From positions 1-43,618 of the forward strand of contig DAIDKV010000185.1 of assembly GCA_027449865.1 (NCBI GenBank): 43,618 bases of DNA, written 5' to 3'. This DNA is from Planctomycetales bacterium (lineage in GTDB: Bacteria; Planctomycetota; Planctomycetia; Isosphaerales; Isosphaeraceae). Below are positions 17,345 to 24,662 of this stretch, in pieces. Both the position numbers and the translations under genes were made by a program. A model generated the notes under the pieces. The model was not told the DNA's origin. It saw only the letters and a program-made list of their open reading frames with translations, and did no database searches. Within the stretch, counting starts at the first letter, position 1; each line of letters opens with the position of its first letter.

Positions 17345-18261
17345 GGCAAGGGCTCCGAGGCCGCGGGCGCCGCGGCGTTGCTGGGATAGTAGCGAATGTC
17401 CTGGCCGGAGAGAACCCGCTCGACGGCCTCCTGCACCGACCGGATCGCGGCGATCATCGCCCCGTCGAACGCACCCGGCCAGGCGTCGGTGAGCAAAACC
17501 TGAGACTCCAGCGCCAGGCGGTGCAGGGCGTGCGCCAGGCCCCGCTCGATCGCCGAGACGCCTCGAAGATCCGATTCGAGCAGGGTCAGGGCGTGAAGCA
17601 GCTCGGTGATTTTTGCCCGGGGAACGGCCATCCCCCGACGGAGACACGGCAGGAATCCCAGCTCGTCGTTTCCCTGGCCGACGTGCCGGGCCAGAACCTC
17701 GAGGGCGGATCGGTCGGAAGCCAGGCGCACGGTCTGGACCGGCTCGGCCTCGACGACCGACTCGATCGCCGCGGACTCATCGTCGTGGATCACGCGCGCT
17801 TCGCCCTCGACCTCGTCGGGACCCACGGGACCGGGAAGCATCTGCGATTCATCTCCATCGGCGAGAACAAGGTCCACGGCGAGAGCATCGCCGGGCGGCT
17901 GGGGCAGGGGGGCTGAACTCGCCTCGACACGTCCCTGCCATTCGGAACGGTAGTCGGGGTCTTCCTCGATCTCGTGAATTCCCTCGTCGAGGGCCCGACG
18001 CGACTCGAAGCGCGCGACCTTCAGGCGAAGGTGCTCCTCCTCGATCGCGTGGGTGAGGAGCCGCTCGCAATATTCCTGAAGGACCGGGATGCCGGCCCGT
18101 TGCGCGAGCGTTTCGGCGAGGTCCAGCACCTGCGTGGGCAGGTAGAGGATGATCCGATCCAGCTCCTTGCCGGAGCCGATCGGCCGGTTCTCCCCCGTCC
18201 GGAAGACCGGCGGGAGGCGTCGCCATCGCGAGAATGGGGGCCGCTCGGCCACGTTGGGCAC
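17341..18261 (-). CDS. Hypothetical protein coupled to the GlcE-like gene
   Basis: About 306 residues if started at the GTG at 18261 (GGAG five bases upstream); the frame stays open to another GTG at 18318. The segment DRIILYLPTQVLDLAETLAQ followed by HAIEEEHLRLKVARFESRRA suggests a short strand-helix-helix head and a helical stretch. Acidic low-complexity sequence follows, then a second helical block (ITELLHALTLLESDLRG, AIERGLAHALHRLALESQ). I do not recognise a family. The stop overlaps the start of the GlcE-like gene, so the two are probably made together, which may mean a related role. Confidence 0.7.
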   Translation of the reverse strand: MPNVAERPPFSRWRRLPPVFRTGENRPIGSGKELDRIILYLPTQVLDLAETLAQRAGIPVLQEYCERLLTHAIEEEHLRLKVARFESRRALDEGIHEIEEDPDYRSEWQGRVEASSAPLPQPPGDALAVDLVLADGDESQMLPGPVGPDEVEGEARVIHDDESAAIESVVEAEPVQTVRLASDRSALEVLARHVGQGNDELGFLPCLRRGMAVPRAKITELLHALTLLESDLRGVSAIERGLAHALHRLALESQVLLTDAWPGAFDGAMIAAIRSVQEAVERVLSGQDIRYYPSNAAAPAASEPLP

Positions 18262-18527
18262 GCTCCAGGGAGGAAGACCTGGGTGGATCGATCGATCCGA
18301 TCGATCGCGACCGCCCACGTCCTACCCAGGATATCCCGCCCGACCCCGTGCGCGAATCGCCGACCGGCCCGGATCGGAAGTCCCGCCCTCTTCGGATGTC
18401 CGCCGCGAGACCTGATAAGCCCCGACAAATCGGGGGCCAGCTCCGGGTCTTCGAGGTGCCAGTCCCCGTTTTGTCAGGGCCTCCTAAAACCTGGGCCATC
18501 CTCGCCCTCGCCCCGGACTCAGGTCCC

Positions 18528-19886
18528 TCATTCCCGCTCCATTCGCGAGACGGCCCCGACGAGCCCCTCCGGCACGTCCTCGCGCCCCTCGCTTATTGAA
18601 GGGCCCTGGCGCGATGGCGGAAGGCCATCGCCGTCGATCCCGCTCGGCACCCGGTCCGAGGCCACCGGCTTAACTAGCCCTGGAGCAGCCTGGCCCCGGC
18701 CCTGGAGGACCGGTCCGAATGGCCCCCCCGATTCGCTCAGGGCGGCCAGCGAATGGGCCCGGACCCACCCGCCTTCATCCAGGGGATCGGCGAGGAACCG
18801 GAGGACGAGTTCGCTCCATTCGAGCCCGACGTACAGGCCCTCGAGGGCCTCGGCGCTGGCTTCCGAGAGGCGGCCGTAGAGCTGGGGCTCGCGAATGAGC
18901 CGCACCACTTGCCGGGCGAGGTCGCGGGGGTCGGCGGCCCGGAATCGCAGGGAATCGACGTCGGGCCGCAGGCGGTCGACGAACGCCGGGTGGTCCGAGG
19001 CGATCAGCGGGCTCCGCGAGGCGAGGGCCTCGAAGATCGTATTCGGCAGGCCCTCGCTGTATTCGTGGCGGGAGGCGACGACCACGGCATCGCTCGTCCT
19101 CATCTCCGCAAGGACCTGCTCCGCCGGGATCACGCCGAGCAGGCGGACCGCACTCCCGACGCCGCGACGGCTCGCCAGCTCGGCCCAGGCATCGACATCG
19201 CCGGGCCCGGCGAGCGTCAATTCGAGGTCCACGCCAGCCTCGTTGGCGATCGAGACCCCCTCAATGCAATCTCCCACCCCCTTCGATTCGCTGAGCGCCC
19301 CCGCGAAGAGGAGCCGGAACGGCCGGTCCGGCGGCGGGGCTGCCTTGGCCTCGCCCTCCGGCCGAACCCGGCAGAATTCCCAGGGCACGATCTCCTCGGG
19401 CCCCAGGCCGAGCCGTGCCAGGGACATCGACGCCGAAAGGCTGTGGTTCGCGACACACGGCCGGAGACATCGCCGGAGCGCGCGGGCCAGCCGCCAGTTC
19501 CTCAGCCGAGTTCTCAGCCCCCCGCTCGTGAAGATGTCCGCGAACGAGGGCAGCGTGTGGACGCGCTTCCTCGCGGCCCATCTCAGCACGGCCCTGTTCG
19601 GCGTCCGGCAGATGAGGGCCTCCGGGGCGAGCCGGTCCAGCACCGGCCAGATCCGGCGCCGATCGTGGGCAAGATCGCACGGAATCCCGATCGAGCGCAA
19701 TCCCGGCCCAAGCTCCTCGTCGTGGGGCCGACGGCAGAGCGCGACCGACGTCACCTCGTGCCTTGGTGCCAGCGAGGCCACGAAGTCCACGCTATGCAGC
19801 TGGTCACGATAGGTCTCGGGGCCACCGGCCCGGAGACGGCGATAAACCTCCCCGAAATCCCCGTACTGAAACAGCACAATGCGCAT
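18528..19886 (-). CDS. GT4-type glycosyltransferase, group 1
   Basis: 452 residues from ATG at 19886 (MRIVLFQYGDFGEVYRRL). The frame opens 46 codons earlier, without family character. The N-terminal domain has a nucleotide-fold start and GGPETYRDQLHSVDFVASLA. The C-terminal GT-B domain has FRLLFAGALSESKGV, LTLAGPGDVDAWAEL and the nucleotide-sugar-binding SRHEYSEGLPNTIFEALAS (the E-x7-E motif). The last about 75 residues after FLADPLDEGG are low in complexity. Such enzymes add sugars to glycans or lipids of the envelope. It stands alone, with about 1.1 kb of gene-free sequence upstream. Confidence 0.9.
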   Translation of the reverse strand: MRIVLFQYGDFGEVYRRLRAGGPETYRDQLHSVDFVASLAPRHEVTSVALCRRPHDEELGPGLRSIGIPCDLAHDRRRIWPVLDRLAPEALICRTPNRAVLRWAARKRVHTLPSFADIFTSGGLRTRLRNWRLARALRRCLRPCVANHSLSASMSLARLGLGPEEIVPWEFCRVRPEGEAKAAPPPDRPFRLLFAGALSESKGVGDCIEGVSIANEAGVDLELTLAGPGDVDAWAELASRRGVGSAVRLLGVIPAEQVLAEMRTSDAVVVASRHEYSEGLPNTIFEALASRSPLIASDHPAFVDRLRPDVDSLRFRAADPRDLARQVVRLIREPQLYGRLSEASAEALEGLYVGLEWSELVLRFLADPLDEGGWVRAHSLAALSESGGPFGPVLQGRGQAAPGLVKPVASDRVPSGIDGDGLPPSRQGPSISEGREDVPEGLVGAVSRMERE

Positions 19887-20390
19887 CTTCGCACACCCTC
19901 GCAATGGTTCAAAAGGGCGAGAAACAGAACACGCCCGGCCATTGGACTCGATCTCGAAGTCAGCGGCGTGGACGGGTGCGCTTCGTCCATCGAAAGGCCA
20001 GTCAGCGGACGGGATCTGCGGCACACGCGGCCCTCGCGACCGCCCGACTCCGGGCCCTGATCGGCTCCGAACCAGAGCGATCCTCTACGCAGTCTGGTCC
20101 CGTCAACGCGAGATCAGTCCCCTGATTCGGCACACGCCGCGATCAAAATCATGCGATTCGCGATCCGTTGATAGCACCCTGACAAACATACCGCACTTAT
20201 TCAAGATCCGAGTCGAGAATGTTGTGCCCGAGAATCTTTCATGATGAAAAAAAGCATCAGGGAGAAAAGCGGACAAGGATCGATCTTTCGTGTTTTTCGC
20301 AGTCCGGCTCTCCGGCCGGCCCGGTCGGGTATGCCGTGATCCGGGGCGGAACTCGCGATCGCGATCTCAATCGAGGGCGCCCGAGGACGA
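19887..20390. other. Intergenic region before the MITE composite
   Basis: About 500 bp with no recognisable gene. It should hold the promoter of the glycosyltransferase. The part 20130-20290 is less GC-rich than its surroundings (for example around ATGATGAAAAAAAGCATC). The short frames crossing it have no family resemblance. Confidence 0.4.
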
Positions 20391-20400
20391 GCCTCATCGC

Positions 20401-20505
20401 CCCATAGGCGTTAACTTAAGGGCCAAATCTCCGGGAAATCGACGCCACGAGCGTTGAGATTCCAGGGGTTTTTCGGGAGTGCTGGCCCTTAAGTTAACGC
20501 CCAAG
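20401..20505. mobile_element. MITE-like element, copy 1
   Basis: A 105-bp block identical to 20627-20731. Its core (20407-20501, 95 bp) is bounded by perfect 19-bp terminal inverted repeats, GGCGTTAACTTAAGGGCCA. It has no coding capacity. The structure is that of a miniature inverted-repeat element that would need a transposase from elsewhere in the genome. Confidence 0.85.
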
Positions 20506-20509
20506 GGCA

Positions 20510-20575
20510 GGAGCCCCCTCCTACAAAATGGGACCGACTCCGCGGGCGTGAATGGTTTTTGTAGGAGCCGGCTCC
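20510..20575. repeat. REP-like inverted pair between the two MITE copies
   Basis: Arms at 20510-20528 and 20557-20575 are complementary at 17 of 19 positions (core CTCCTACAAAA / TTTTGTAGGAG). The right arm runs into a second hairpin, GCCGGCT-CC-AGCCGGC (20567-20582). The TGTAGGAGCCGGCTCC type resembles bacterial REP/REPIN elements. Confidence 0.75.
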
Positions 20576-20626
20576 AGCCGGCGATGATGGCGTTCGGATG
20601 AGCTGCGAGTGGATCGGGGGCAGGAG

Positions 20627-20731
20627 CCCATAGGCGTTAACTTAAGGGCCAAATCTCCGGGAAATCGACGCCACGAGCGTTGAGATTCCAGGGGTTTTTC
20701 GGGAGTGCTGGCCCTTAAGTTAACGCCCAAG
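20627..20731. mobile_element. MITE-like element, copy 2
   Basis: Identical over 105 bp and in the same orientation as copy 1. Inverted ends are at 20633-20651 and 20709-20727. A 13-bp direct repeat (GCCTCATCGCCCC) occurs left of copy 1 (20391-20403) and right of copy 2 (20731-20743), so the pair may have moved as one unit. Confidence 0.85.
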
Positions 20732-21000
20732 CCTCATCGCCCCCGGGCCTGCCGGGCCGAGGCCAGGATCGAGCTGTCCAGCCCGACGACCTCCGGCTTG
20801 ATCCGTGATGGCTCGACCCGATGGTCGTGGCCCGTAATGAGCCCTGTCAGAGACGGGGCACGAACGCGAAAATGGTTCGGACGGTGAAATGACGCGTTCC
20901 GATTCCAGCGGGCAGATTCCAGACGGGAGAGGAAAGCGCATCGTCCGACCGGCCCGGATGGCCGGAGTACAGCCGGGCCCGGCCGGACCGATTCAACGAA

Positions 21001-21180
21001 TCAGTTCTTCTTGCCTTTCTCGACGGTGGACTTCATCTGATCCATCATCCCGCCGAACTGCGAGGTGTCGGCCGGCTTGGTCAGAGCTTCCGCGGTGGGC
21101 GGCGGGGCCGTGCCATCGCCACAGCCAGGAACGGCGAAGGTCGAAAACAGGGCCACCGCGGCAACGGCCAGGCGCGTCAT
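21001..21180 (-). CDS. Small lipoprotein, 59 residues
   Basis: The ATG at 21180 gives a short signal with a lipobox (hydrophobic AVAAVALFSTF, then VPGC with Cys at residue 20). The mature part is Thr/Pro-rich, then KPADTSQFGGMMDQMKSTVE and a Lys-rich end. It matches the protein at 3831-4010 in length, Cys position and the Met-rich middle, so the two are probably paralogues. Unlike the other, no DUF1559 gene is beside it. The frame extends to 21285 but that part has no signal character. Function unknown. Confidence 0.65.
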   Translation of the reverse strand: MTRLAVAAVALFSTFAVPGCGDGTAPPPTAEALTKPADTSQFGGMMDQMKSTVEKGKKN

Positions 21181-21301
21181 CTGAATGGAGAGATCTCCTG
21201 AGGGAGGATTTGTTAAAGTAAAGGTCATACGTCCAAAAGTGAACGGGAAGTACGACCACGGCCTCGGAGGTCTTGCTCCGCTCACACGATCATCCCTGAA
21301 C

Positions 21302-22198
21302 TTAGGCCGGCGGTGTGGACGAGATAGACAGGCTGTAGGTTGACTTCAACGTATTTCCATCATTCATAGTTCCATAAATTCCAATCCCACCACTGTAATT
21401 AACTCCCCAGGGAACGCCCACGGCAGTCCCATTCGAATTCCACCCGGCGCCTGGGAGGGCCCCGACTGGCTGCGTCTCGGTGACATTGACGCTGTCACCG
21501 GCGTTGGTAGCGCTGGCGGAAAACTTGATCGTCTCCAACCCGAACGTGATCGTGTCGCTTCCTTTCCCAGTGGGAACCTCGGCGGTTTGAAAGAGAATCG
21601 TGTTGCCCACCCCGATTGTGACGTTGCCGACTGTAGCAGTGACACTGAGTCCCGGGGTTGTGAGACTCGCTTGCAACAGCCCAATGCTGCTGGTTGGGTT
21701 CGTGTATTGTAGAGTGAACTTTTCAGTGACATAGGCCGCAGTGTCCCCAGTGCCATTGCTGTCGGCTAAAACGTAAGACCGGGAGAGCGTGGTACCGGCC
21801 CCTAGACCGACCATGCCGTTGCCCGTACCGGCGATGGTCTCGACGACTGAGGACGCGAACGAGATACCGTACTGCCCGACGGGACTCGCAGGCGGGGTCG
21901 GCTCTTGCAGGTCGAGCACGCCGATATCGGCCTTAGCCACACCCGTGGTTGTGCCGCTGGTCACTGCGGAAGAACTGGTGGCGGACTGGACCTCAGTGTC
22001 TGAAGAAGATCCGGTTCCAGCGTAAACAAAGTCTCCTGTGCCGGGCGGGTCCATAGGCGGACCAAGGAGATAGATGGCCGGCGCCGCGAGCGACCTCCCC
22101 TCAAGTCGCCCCCAATCACTCCGTGCCGACCAATCGGGGACGAACATCACCGGTCGCCTTTTGTCGCTGTGCCGCAGTCTCCCCAACGAAATAGCCAC
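21302..22198 (-). CDS. Thr/Ser/Gly-rich hypothetical protein of atypical composition
   Basis: 298 residues from GTG at 22198, chosen because AGGAGG lies seven bases upstream; the frame opens at 22240 without a ribosome site. A first basic stretch (HSDKRRPVMFVPDWSAR) is followed by a long beta-type region of Thr, Ser, Gly, Val and Asn (VTATVGNVTIGVGNTILFQT). This looks like a structural or surface beta protein. There is no typical signal peptide or sorting motif. It uses more A/T-ending codons than its neighbours and is preceded by an AT-rich island, so recent acquisition is plausible. No family recognised. Confidence 0.7.
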   Translation of the reverse strand: MAISLGRLRHSDKRRPVMFVPDWSARSDWGRLEGRSLAAPAIYLLGPPMDPPGTGDFVYAGTGSSSDTEVQSATSSSAVTSGTTTGVAKADIGVLDLQEPTPPASPVGQYGISFASSVVETIAGTGNGMVGLGAGTTLSRSYVLADSNGTGDTAAYVTEKFTLQYTNPTSSIGLLQASLTTPGLSVTATVGNVTIGVGNTILFQTAEVPTGKGSDTITFGLETIKFSASATNAGDSVNVTETQPVGALPGAGWNSNGTAVGVPWGVNYSGGIGIYGTMNDGNTLKSTYSLSISSTPPA

Positions 22199-22274
22199 AG
22201 TTGCGCCTCCTGAGAATTGTCTCTTGGATGGATGTCCCAACGGATGCTGGGGTCCACTAGGCCCGCCGCATTAA

Positions 22275-22470
22275 ATTTGGTCCTGAGACACTTGTCAAGA
22301 AAAAAATTTTTAACTTACATAGATTTTTGTATTTCAATAAAAAGTCGCGATCAAAAAACCACCTGAGCAACTTAAATAATAGACAAAACAATTACCTTGC
22401 ATATAATCATATAAATTTCTCCATTAATAAGTTTGGTCAGCCTAAACCCTATAAAATACAAATTAACATT
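22275..22470. other. AT-rich island upstream of the Thr-rich protein gene
   Basis: About 195 bp of strongly A/T-rich DNA (for example runs of A and T at 22300-22340) in an otherwise GC-rich region. No coding frame of note. It could hold the promoter of the leftward gene ending at 21302, or be a horizontally acquired or curved-DNA segment. The rest of the gap to 22716 shows no gene I can support. Confidence 0.7.
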
Positions 22471-22716
22471 TGTTGATCCGCAAGAGTGTCGCCGGGCAGA
22501 CATTCTCTTGTGCGGGCTTACCTGAAGCATGTTCTGTGGGCGAGCAGGAGGGGCACGGCCCCACCGAAAGCATGAGCGGGTGCGTGGGACAGTGGACTCG
22601 ACGAGGACGCCCGAAGGCTCGCCCCAACGCGGTCGGATCTGGGCTCCGACATCCGGATCGAGCCGTCCGAACTGGCCGGCGAGTCTTCCGGCTCACGCCG
22701 CGGGCACCTGCTCGGA

Positions 22717-23010
22717 TTGGACGGCGACGCCGATCGGCCGATCGAGACCGTCCGACCCGCCGGTCTCCGGCTCGATCCGGGATGGCTCGACCGCCTGGCC
22801 GATGCCATGGCCGACCGTCCCGACCTCCGGCTCGTCCTCGATTTCGGTGAAATCCGCGAGCGATCAAGTGCCTCGCTGGGCGGCCTGATCCAATGGAAGC
22901 GCCGCATCGGCACCGACGCCGGGCGATGGATTGTCCGGCTTCTCGATCCGGGCTTGAGAGAGGTTTTCCGGATCACCCGGCTGGATGCGATGTTCGACCT
23001 GGATGCCTGA
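22717..23010 (+). CDS. STAS-domain-like protein (anti-sigma factor antagonist type), start uncertain
   Basis: 97 residues from TTG at 22717, the only ATG/GTG/TTG codon in the frame after the stop at 22573, and it lacks a ribosome site. The C-terminal two thirds match the STAS pattern: LRLVLDFGEIRERSSASLGG, then LIQWKRRIG, and a last helix LREVFRITRLDAMFDL. In SpoIIAA-like proteins the Ser in the D-x-S-S position is phosphorylated; here the sequence is RERSSAS. The N-terminal strands of the domain are poorly formed, so it may be a degraded or mis-started gene. No anti-sigma kinase is adjacent. Confidence 0.55.
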   Translation: MDGDADRPIETVRPAGLRLDPGWLDRLADAMADRPDLRLVLDFGEIRERSSASLGGLIQWKRRIGTDAGRWIVRLLDPGLREVFRITRLDAMFDLDA

Positions 23011-23151
23011 TCGACGCGTCGGCGGATGGGCTCTGATCCGGACGGGAGGGCGAACTCCGCCCGAGGTGCGCTCCCAGGCTCGGAAGACACTTCGCCCTCC
23101 CCGCGCAATCGGACCTTCCCTGCAGGCGCAGAAAGGAAAGCGGCGAGCCGA

Positions 23152-23859
23152 TCACGGAGCCTTCCGTGAGAGTTCGGCGGCCCGCTGGAAATCGGAGGCG
23201 GCCTTTTGTCGATCGCCCCTGGCCGTCCAGGCTTGCCCTCGGTCCATGAAGAGATTGGCGTTCTTCGGGTCGAGCTGGATGGCCCGGTCGAAATCGGCGA
23301 TCGCCTTGTCGAAATCCCGCTTCATCATCCAGACACCGCCCCGGCTCTCATAGAACATGGATACCCTGGGGTCGAGCCGGATGGCCTCGTCGAGGTCGGC
23401 CATGGCCTTGCTCAGTTCGCCCCTGACCATGTACACCTCACCCCGACCGAAGCGAAAAAACGGCTCTTTGGGGTCGAGTCGGATCGCCTCGCTGAAGTCG
23501 GCACTCGCCCGGTCGAATTCGCCCTTCATGCCCAGGACTCCACCTCGCGTGATGAACGCCTGAGCGTTCTTCGGATCGAGCTGGATGGCCCTGTCGAGGT
23601 CGGCGATCGCCTTGCCGAACTCGCGCCGGTCGGACCAGAGGCAGCCTCGCGCGATAAGGGCCTGGGCATTCTTCGGTTCGAGCCGGAGGACTTCGTTGAA
23701 GTCGGCAAACGCCCGATCGTACTGACCCTGGCGGGCATGCTCGATGCCCCGATCATAAATCTCCTTCGCTGTCGGGTCCATCGCACTGGCCTGAAAGGAG
23801 GCCGAGACCGAGATCATCGTGATCAGGCCGACGGTGAGCCAGCGAGGGAGACAGGACAT
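23152..23859 (-). CDS. Exported tetratricopeptide-repeat protein
   Basis: 235 residues from ATG at 23859, preceded by a perfect Shine-Dalgarno (AAGGAGGTGG). A signal peptide (about residues 1-27, hydrophobic LTVGLITMISVSASFQASA) leads into about six TPR units of 34 residues, each with the pattern A-x-x-D-x-x-x-A-I-x-L-D-P-K (for example FDKAIADFDRAIQLDPKNAN). TPR proteins act as protein-binding scaffolds; exported ones usually work in the periplasm or at the envelope. The frame upstream of the start is the remnant of a PIN toxin and is not part of this protein. Confidence 0.92.
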   Translation of the reverse strand: MSCLPRWLTVGLITMISVSASFQASAMDPTAKEIYDRGIEHARQGQYDRAFADFNEVLRLEPKNAQALIARGCLWSDRREFGKAIADLDRAIQLDPKNAQAFITRGGVLGMKGEFDRASADFSEAIRLDPKEPFFRFGRGEVYMVRGELSKAMADLDEAIRLDPRVSMFYESRGGVWMMKRDFDKAIADFDRAIQLDPKNANLFMDRGQAWTARGDRQKAASDFQRAAELSRKAP

Positions 23860-23994
23860 TTTCCACCTCCTTGCGAAAAAACCGAGGCGCTCTGGTTGAG
23901 TCTTCACGTCAAGGACCGCTTCAGGAATGTCCCATTGACACTTTCCTGTCAAGAGAAAGCGTCGGCCTCCAAACCGAGAAACCGAGACCAATCC

Positions 23995-24093
23995 GGGGAG
24001 CGACTCGAATGCAATATGCCACTTGATGACGGCGCTCGCGTAAACGACCAGGCGTGCCGACGAAGCCCCCGTCTCGGCCCCGGCGGCGCTCAT
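23995..24093 (-). pseudogene. Remnant of a VapC/PIN-domain toxin
   Basis: The ATG at 24093 overlaps the antitoxin stop (ATGA), the usual TA arrangement. Residues about 14-27 (RLVVYASAVIKWHI) match the first strand of PIN domains, normally V-x-D-A-S-x-x-I-K-W, but the catalytic Asp is Tyr here. Resemblance ends after about 33 residues; the frame then runs into the TPR gene. No remaining PIN acidic residues are found. The toxin is therefore truncated and probably inactive. Confidence 0.75.
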
Positions 24094-24335
24094 CGTGTCC
24101 GGTCTTCCGCCAGCATCTCGGCACTGTCGGACTGCGGACGGTCCCCCAGGCTGGCACGGACCCAGTCGGCCAGGACCCGGTATTCGCCGCGAGAGGGCCG
24201 CGACGTCCCCCGCTGGACCGCCTCTTCCAGGATGAGTTTCAGCTCCGCCTGCAAGGAGCGGCCATTGCCGCGAGCGCGGTCCTTGAGCTGTTCGACGACC
24301 GCCTCATCAAGATGACGCACCAGGACCTCGGACAT
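24090..24335 (-). CDS. FitA/VapB-type ribbon-helix-helix antitoxin, orphan
   Basis: 81 residues from ATG at 24335. The N-terminal ribbon-helix-helix is clear: SEVLVRHLDEAVVEQLKDRA, then the turn GNGRSL and the helix QAELKLILEEAVQRG, as in FitA-type DNA-binding antitoxins. The C-terminal tail (YRVLADWVRASLGDRPQ) is where such proteins grip the PIN toxin. The toxin gene that should follow is only a fragment (23995-24093), so this antitoxin may act as an autonomous regulator or protect against related toxins. Its upstream gap is AT-rich with a dyad around 24345-24380 that could be an operator. Confidence 0.85.
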   Translation of the reverse strand: MSEVLVRHLDEAVVEQLKDRARGNGRSLQAELKLILEEAVQRGTSRPSRGEYRVLADWVRASLGDRPQSDSAEMLAEDRTR

Positions 24336-24662
24336 CGCAACCTCCGCACCATACCTCCACAATACGAGCACAACGCTATCATTATGCTAACACTCCGTGC
24401 CAACCGTGTCTAGTTCCGGGGTCGAGAGTCTATGATGGTGGGACGATTCGTGCTTGCGAGCGCCACGGCGACGAACTTCCGATCACTCCGATTAGTTGCG
24501 GCGCGGGGGTGTTCCGTTCACGATCAACGCGCCGGGGCTTGGGTCTCGCGTCCATCCTTGTGGCCTCCATTCTGTGGTAAAAGGAAGGCGACGAGGAGAC
24601 TGTCACCGGAATCCTTGCAACGCGGTAGAGCCGGGTGATTCGCAACGGAGTCTCACATCATC
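24336..24662. other. Divergent intergenic region
   Basis: About 330 bp between the antitoxin (leftward) and the SDR gene (rightward). The left side (24350-24400) is AT-rich and likely holds the antitoxin promoter. Short frames on both strands have no family signal. Confidence 0.4.

Noticed and set aside
18285-18308. GATC-rich palindromic stretch (GGATCGATCGATCC then GATCGATCGC)
   Set aside because: It may be a methylation or binding hot spot, but GATC/CGAT runs arise easily in GC-rich DNA and it lies at an uncertain gene start.
18419-18437. Small hairpin CCCCGA-CAAA-TCGGGG downstream of the glycosyltransferase gene
   Set aside because: The stem is short and lies about 90 bp past the stop, so I cannot support a terminator call.
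20780-20815. Short similarity to the STAS frame near 22764 (CTCCGGCT-GATCCG-GATGGCTCGAC)
   Set aside because: Only about 30 bp with mismatches; too short to support a duplicated gene fragment.
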